Positions 13,965-16,828 of a DNA stretch of 16,828 bases are shown here, piece by piece (position 1 is the stretch's first letter; each line of letters starts with the position of its first letter). A program made the position numbers and the translations under genes. The stretch is from CAYUNA01 sp047629355 (GTDB lineage: Bacteria; Bacteroidota; Bacteroidia; Chitinophagales; Saprospiraceae), in contig JBLHWU010000147.1 of assembly GCA_047629355.1 (NCBI GenBank), positions 1 through 16,828 on the forward strand. Direction: 5' to 3'. The notes under the pieces are model-generated. The model was not told the origin of the DNA and did no database searches. It worked only from the letters and a program-made list of their open reading frames with translations.

Positions 13965-14753
13965 TTATTCATACAAAACCTGCCAACCTTCCACCCAATA
14001 CGTCGTTCGCCCCGCAATTTTGCCAGAAACGACGGTACCTTTACCTTTCAATTCGCCTTCTTTTCGCCATTTGTCCCAAAACCATTCGCCAGGATATTTT
14101 TTATAATGCGGCAACTTTTCTACCGCTTCATTTAGGATGCTTTGCATCGTTTTAAAAATAGCTTTCAACTGTTTTTTCGATAAGGCATTAACGCGCGAAG
14201 CAGGATTGATTTTAGTTTGAAAACAAACTTCATCCGCATATAAATTACCCACACCTGCCAGATGATTTTGATTTAATAAAAAGCCTTTAATAGACGATTT
14301 TTTACCTTCCGCTATTTTTAAAAATGCTTTTTCAGAAATGACCAAAGCATCTTCGCCTAGTTTCTTCTCCTTTATAAATGCTTCTAAATCAGGGATGTGC
14401 ACTATTCTCGCGAACTTCCGAGGACAATCAAAACCCAATTTCATTCCATTCTCGAATTCAAACCTAAAACGCTCATGCTTTGGTTTGTCAATGGCATCAT
14501 CGTAATATTTGAGGTCACCCGTCATGCCAAAATGTAGCAAGATATGGTCTTCGTTATCCATCTCCGCAAAGAGGTATTTGCCTCGTCGGTAGGATTTCAA
14601 AAAGGTACGTCCAGCGGTCAAATCGGCAAATTCAGAACCCGTACAATTGCGGATAATTTTATCATCTGTAACGATGGTTTGCGCTATTTTTTGGTGGAGT
14701 GCAGATTCGTTGAAGTAGTGTTGAAAGGTGTTGACTTCGGGTAATTCTGGCAT
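13965..14753 (-). CDS. Fpg/Nei-family DNA glycosylase/AP lyase with zincless finger
   Basis: This 262-residue base-excision repair enzyme removes oxidised bases and cleaves the abasic site. MPELPEV gives the catalytic Pro2 and Glu3 after Met removal. K59 in SYRRGKY is the conserved lysine, and LLHFGMTGDL and FDCPRKFARI follow. The H2TH region is LAGVGNLYADEVCFQTKINPASR (165-187). At the C-terminus Fpg normally has a CxxC...CxxC zinc finger; here GKGTVVSGKIAGRTTYWVEGWQ (238-258) has no Cys at all but keeps the key Arg (R249 in GRTTYW). This is the zincless-finger form known from NEIL1 and some bacterial or plant Fpg proteins. Specificity (8-oxoG versus oxidised pyrimidines) is therefore uncertain. 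The start ATG 14753 is fixed by MPELPEV. Confidence 0.95.
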   Translation of the reverse strand: MPELPEVNTFQHYFNESALHQKIAQTIVTDDKIIRNCTGSEFADLTAGRTFLKSYRRGKYLFAEMDNEDHILLHFGMTGDLKYYDDAIDKPKHERFRFEFENGMKLGFDCPRKFARIVHIPDLEAFIKEKKLGEDALVISEKAFLKIAEGKKSSIKGFLLNQNHLAGVGNLYADEVCFQTKINPASRVNALSKKQLKAIFKTMQSILNEAVEKLPHYKKYPGEWFWDKWRKEGELKGKGTVVSGKIAGRTTYWVEGWQVLYE

Positions 14754-14839
14754 AGTTGTTTAGTTTATATGGATTCAACAGGAGGTAAAGTGGATTGTTT
14801 CAAGAATTGAAAATAATTGTTTGTTCTTGTTTTAATAAA

Positions 14840-14895
14840 GGGAGTTTGAGGGACAAAATGGTTTTGTAAAAACCGTTTTTGTCCCCCAAATTCCC
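14840..14895. repeat. long imperfect hairpin upstream of the Fpg/Nei gene
   Basis: GGGAGTTTGAGGGAC (14840-14854) pairs with GTCCCCCAAATTCCC (14881-14895) with one mismatch and one G-U. The inner bases ACAAAATGGTTTT and AAAACCGTTTTTGT continue the stem with a one-base bulge. It directly adjoins repeat copy 2. It is probably part of the same mobile or dispersed unit. Confidence 0.6.
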
Positions 14896-14901
14896 ACCCG
14901 T

Positions 14902-14975
14902 GCTGCCGCAGGCAGCGCGCACTGTGTTTTTTGAAGCTCGAAATCTTACGATTCTCTCGCTTCTTAAAATTCAAG
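14902..14975 (-). repeat. dispersed repeat, copy 2 (inverted relative to copy 1)
   Basis: On the minus strand this reads GAATTTTAAGAAGCGAGAGA, then TTTCGAGCTTCAAAAAACAC, then AGTGCGCGCTGCCTGCGGCAG, aligning with 11453-11520 across nearly its full length. It ends in a small perfect hairpin GCTGCC-GCA-GGCAGC (14902-14916) that copy 1 has only in part. The 316-base gap 14754-15069 holds this, the hairpin at 14840 and no credible gene. Confidence 0.72.
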
Positions 14976-15069
14976 TAATTGGCGGTGACGGCCTTTGTTA
15001 TTGAGTGTTAGTAGGATATTGGGAGCAGGTTGTGATTTGACAAACAGTGCAAATTTTCCCCAAAATAAT

Positions 15070-15732
15070 TCAAAACAAAAAGGAAATACCAACCAATAAA
15101 ATTGCCACTGAACGTGCGACAAAATTAACAGCGTGGTATTGTTCTTTCGTACTTAATTCCTTTTGATAAAACAGTCCAAAGCTAAATAAGCTAATCAAGA
15201 TTAGAACGAATCCTGCCATTATAATGATTTGAGCATTTGCCCAACTTCCCATTTTAAAAATCATACCTATTGCAAATAGTCCAGCGGCAAGTGTATTAAA
15301 AAACAAGAGCCCTTTCACCTCGTTCGTGATGCTTTTGAGTGTCAAAGCATAAACAGGATGTGTCACGGCAAAAATCATTAGAGATACGGTTAGCATAAGG
15401 TTCGCGCCTTCCCAATCCAAAATTTTAAATAACGTTCCCATCATAATAGTCATTGAGGCATTTAAAAGCATCAACTTTAGCACAATGCCGAATCCTGTTA
15501 TTAGTTTATTTTTATACTCTAAGTAAATGCGTACTGCTAAAAAAGGAAAAATGACATAGCAGTAAATAACGATTACTTGCTCTATTTTTGAAAAATCTAA
15601 GAAGGGTTTGACTAAGATTAATAAACAGAGTAAACCGATTAGTAGGAATTCAAAGAGTTGAAATTTGAAGAAGAATGGTTTTTTGGTTAGTGGTTCTGAG
15701 AGTTCTTGGTCTAAGATGGTTGATTGTTGCAT
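15070..15732 (-). CDS. six-helix membrane protein with duplicated FK-W-A motif (GldL-like resemblance)
   Basis: The 220-residue protein starts at ATG 15732 (MQQSTILDQEL). A polar ~22-residue N-terminus precedes about six to seven membrane helices and a short charged loop (QKELSTKEQYHA, ~190-201). Two helices begin with a related motif: GTLFKILDWEGANLML (99-114) and GMIFKMGSWANAQIII (156-171), sharing G, F, K, W and A at the same spacing. Similar G-LFK---W--A starts occur in the transmembrane part of GldL and other Bacteroidota membrane proteins, by recollection. It is too unlike GldL overall to be given that name. The function is unknown. It lies 55 bases after the HNH gene on the same strand and may be co-transcribed with it. 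Confidence 0.72.
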   Translation of the reverse strand: MQQSTILDQELSEPLTKKPFFFKFQLFEFLLIGLLCLLILVKPFLDFSKIEQVIVIYCYVIFPFLAVRIYLEYKNKLITGFGIVLKLMLLNASMTIMMGTLFKILDWEGANLMLTVSLMIFAVTHPVYALTLKSITNEVKGLLFFNTLAAGLFAIGMIFKMGSWANAQIIIMAGFVLILISLFSFGLFYQKELSTKEQYHAVNFVARSVAILLVGISFLF

Positions 15733-15787
15733 TTGTTTGGATTTTGATTAGGTGTAGATATCTGATTTAAGATAGCAGTTGGTTTGG

Positions 15788-16561
15788 TTATTTTATAAAG
15801 ACACTTTCACAATGATAATCTAAAAATTCCTTATTTGGTAAAAACTTATCAGGCAAAGAAATCTTTTGCTTATCATATTTAAAAAAGAAATCTAAAACAG
15901 AAGCATCGTCTTTGTAATCTCTTAAAAAAGGCGAAATTTTCACTTCAAAATCAGGCGTTATCGTAAAATAGCCTTCATCAAAAGCACCGTGATGCAACTG
16001 GTTTAAGCAAATGCCATTTCGTGGATTGAGTCGATTGATTTCGTCTTCAGACCAAGGTTTAATATGCGCTGCAACTAATAATTTAGGAAGAGATAAGCCT
16101 GTAATGGCACATTTTAAATGATAGGCAGAAAGAATGGTCGAACGAAAAAAGCTTTGATTAACTCGTCTTTTAACGACTACTGTTTTGTCTAATCCCATTT
16201 TTATGTTTTCCTCATCCTCATCGTTAATTTCCACGATGTTCTCTATCGGTTGATTGCTGAACTTAGCAATCAGCAACTCACTTTCATAGGCTAATTTTTC
16301 CCAATTCCCATGAAATTCATTCCAAACCACTTCTTCTGTTTTACTACCATTGGATAATCCAACAATCCCATCTTTTCGCAAGTCAGGGTCTAAACGACCG
16401 AGATTACCAATTTTCATATTTAAAGCAGAAGGCGACCTGCCAATAATTTTAGCGTATTTTATAATGGTTGGATGCGTCTTGCTGCTTTTTTTAAAAGGAA
16501 TTTTGCAATAGACGTTGAAGGCGACGATGGTTTCTTCGTGAGTCCAGTTATTTCGTTTCAT
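15788..16561 (-). CDS. HNH endonuclease (HNH_2-type), possible restriction or defence enzyme
   Basis: I choose ATG 16561 (257 residues, MKRNNWTHEETIVAFNVYCKIPF) over the upstream TTG 16582, because MKRNNW-like starts are typical of this family. Residues ~1-90 form a putative DNA-recognition region including a helix-turn-helix-like KYAKIIGRSPSALNMKIGNLG. An acidic linker (~105-120) separates it from the nuclease core. The HNH core runs from KCAITG (C151) through LLVAAHIKPW (H166) and LNPRNGICLNQLHHGAFDEG (N182, H190/H191, D195). These are the His-Asn-His positions expected to hold one metal. Enzymes of this type are found in restriction systems and as stand-alone nucleases. The start overlaps the end of the upstream gene by 14 bases, which suggests translational coupling. 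Confidence 0.85.
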   Translation of the reverse strand: MKRNNWTHEETIVAFNVYCKIPFKKSSKTHPTIIKYAKIIGRSPSALNMKIGNLGRLDPDLRKDGIVGLSNGSKTEEVVWNEFHGNWEKLAYESELLIAKFSNQPIENIVEINDEDEENIKMGLDKTVVVKRRVNQSFFRSTILSAYHLKCAITGLSLPKLLVAAHIKPWSEDEINRLNPRNGICLNQLHHGAFDEGYFTITPDFEVKISPFLRDYKDDASVLDFFFKYDKQKISLPDKFLPNKEFLDYHCESVFIK

Positions 16562-16828
16562 TGACTTCAATATTTTCAACACAGTAATCTGATAAGACCT
16601 CGTTTAATAGTTCGACTGTAAAATCTGAACTGCCTGGTAGGACTTGAGAGAAAACTTCTATTCTATCGTCGTTGGATAGGGTATTGAGTTGTTCGTCATT
16701 TCGGAAGAAAGATATGAAGTCATCTCTGGTGATTTGTTTGGTTGAACTTGGTTTATTTTCTTTGTAAGAATGCACTGATTTAGCCTCAATGGAATCCCAA
16801 GAAATACTTCTTACTTCGCCACTTGCCA
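16548..16828 (-). CDS. C-terminal part of an unidentified protein, coupled to the HNH gene (5' end outside window)
   Basis: The frame is open from the window edge to TAA 16548-16550, so the product is longer than the 75 residues that a GTG at 16775 would give. About 92 codons are visible. The sequence runs from ASGEVRSISWDSIEAK through QITRDDFISFFRNDEQLNTL to SSDFTVELLNEVLSDYC and ends ENIEVNETK. It is charged, probably helical at the end, and has no membrane segment or motif that I recognise. Because it overlaps the HNH start, it is likely a functional partner such as a methylase, helicase or regulator subunit; I cannot choose between these. Confidence 0.6.
   Translation of the reverse strand, partial: ASGEVRSISWDSIEAKSVHSYKENKPSSTKQITRDDFISFFRNDEQLNTLSNDDRIEVFSQVLPGSSDFTVELLNEVLSDYCVENIEVNETK

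Noticed and set aside
14765..14974. 69-residue open frame on the minus strand
   Set aside because: It lies wholly over the hairpin and dispersed repeat copy 2, so the frame is a by-product of the repeat sequence.

Overview
This window looks like chromosomal DNA of a member of the Bacteroidota. The signs are a C-terminal type IX secretion (T9SS) sorting domain remnant, a DUF3276/PUR-type protein (a family I know mainly from this phylum), several matches to the Bacteroidota promoter (TTTG, spacer, TAnnTTTG), frequent TTG/GTG starts and a fairly low G+C content. The closest relative cannot be named from the sequence; a Saprospiria- or Cytophaga-like bacterium would fit, as an inference. No rRNA, tRNA, CRISPR array, phage gene or intact insertion sequence was seen.

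Layout. Positions 1-1920 hold the end of an alpha/beta hydrolase and an orphan membrane-bound PAS histidine kinase. Positions 1921-4560 hold a large nested palindromic element, a 46-residue membrane protein, a sodium:solute symporter, and a pair of inverted hairpins. Positions 4564-6185 (minus strand) hold a decayed T9SS-cargo remnant and class I fructose-1,6-bisphosphatase. Positions 6186-8282 hold a divergent intergenic region and a single ABC half-exporter. Positions 8287-9188 hold a long inverted repeat and the PUR-type nucleic-acid-binding gene with its own promoter and terminator. Positions 9325-11375 hold a palindromic dispersed element, an RNase Z-like hydrolase (minus) and an M15-type peptidase lipoprotein (plus). 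Positions 11445-13936 hold a dispersed repeat, a small membrane protein, a two-domain fasciclin lipoprotein and a CIA30-like exported protein. Positions 13965-16828 (all minus) hold a zincless Fpg/Nei DNA glycosylase, a second copy of the dispersed repeat, a six-helix membrane protein, an HNH endonuclease and the tail of an overlapping upstream gene.

The genes are mostly ordinary and singly transcribed; there is no large operon. The likely co-transcribed pairs are small membrane protein plus symporter, and the edge gene plus HNH endonuclease. The last pair could belong to a restriction or defence locus that continues beyond the right edge.

The most unusual content is between genes. Three unrelated genes (symporter, fructose bisphosphatase, ABC exporter) carry the same leader directly before their start codons, built of ATCGA/ATCAA units and sharing an exact 16-mer. 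A 246-base element at 1947-2192 folds on paper as a three-way junction. Two copies of a ~70-base repeat lie in opposite orientation at 11445 and 14902. At least four further palindromic elements fill other gaps. This suggests a genome rich in small non-coding repeats; whether any has a function cannot be decided from one window.
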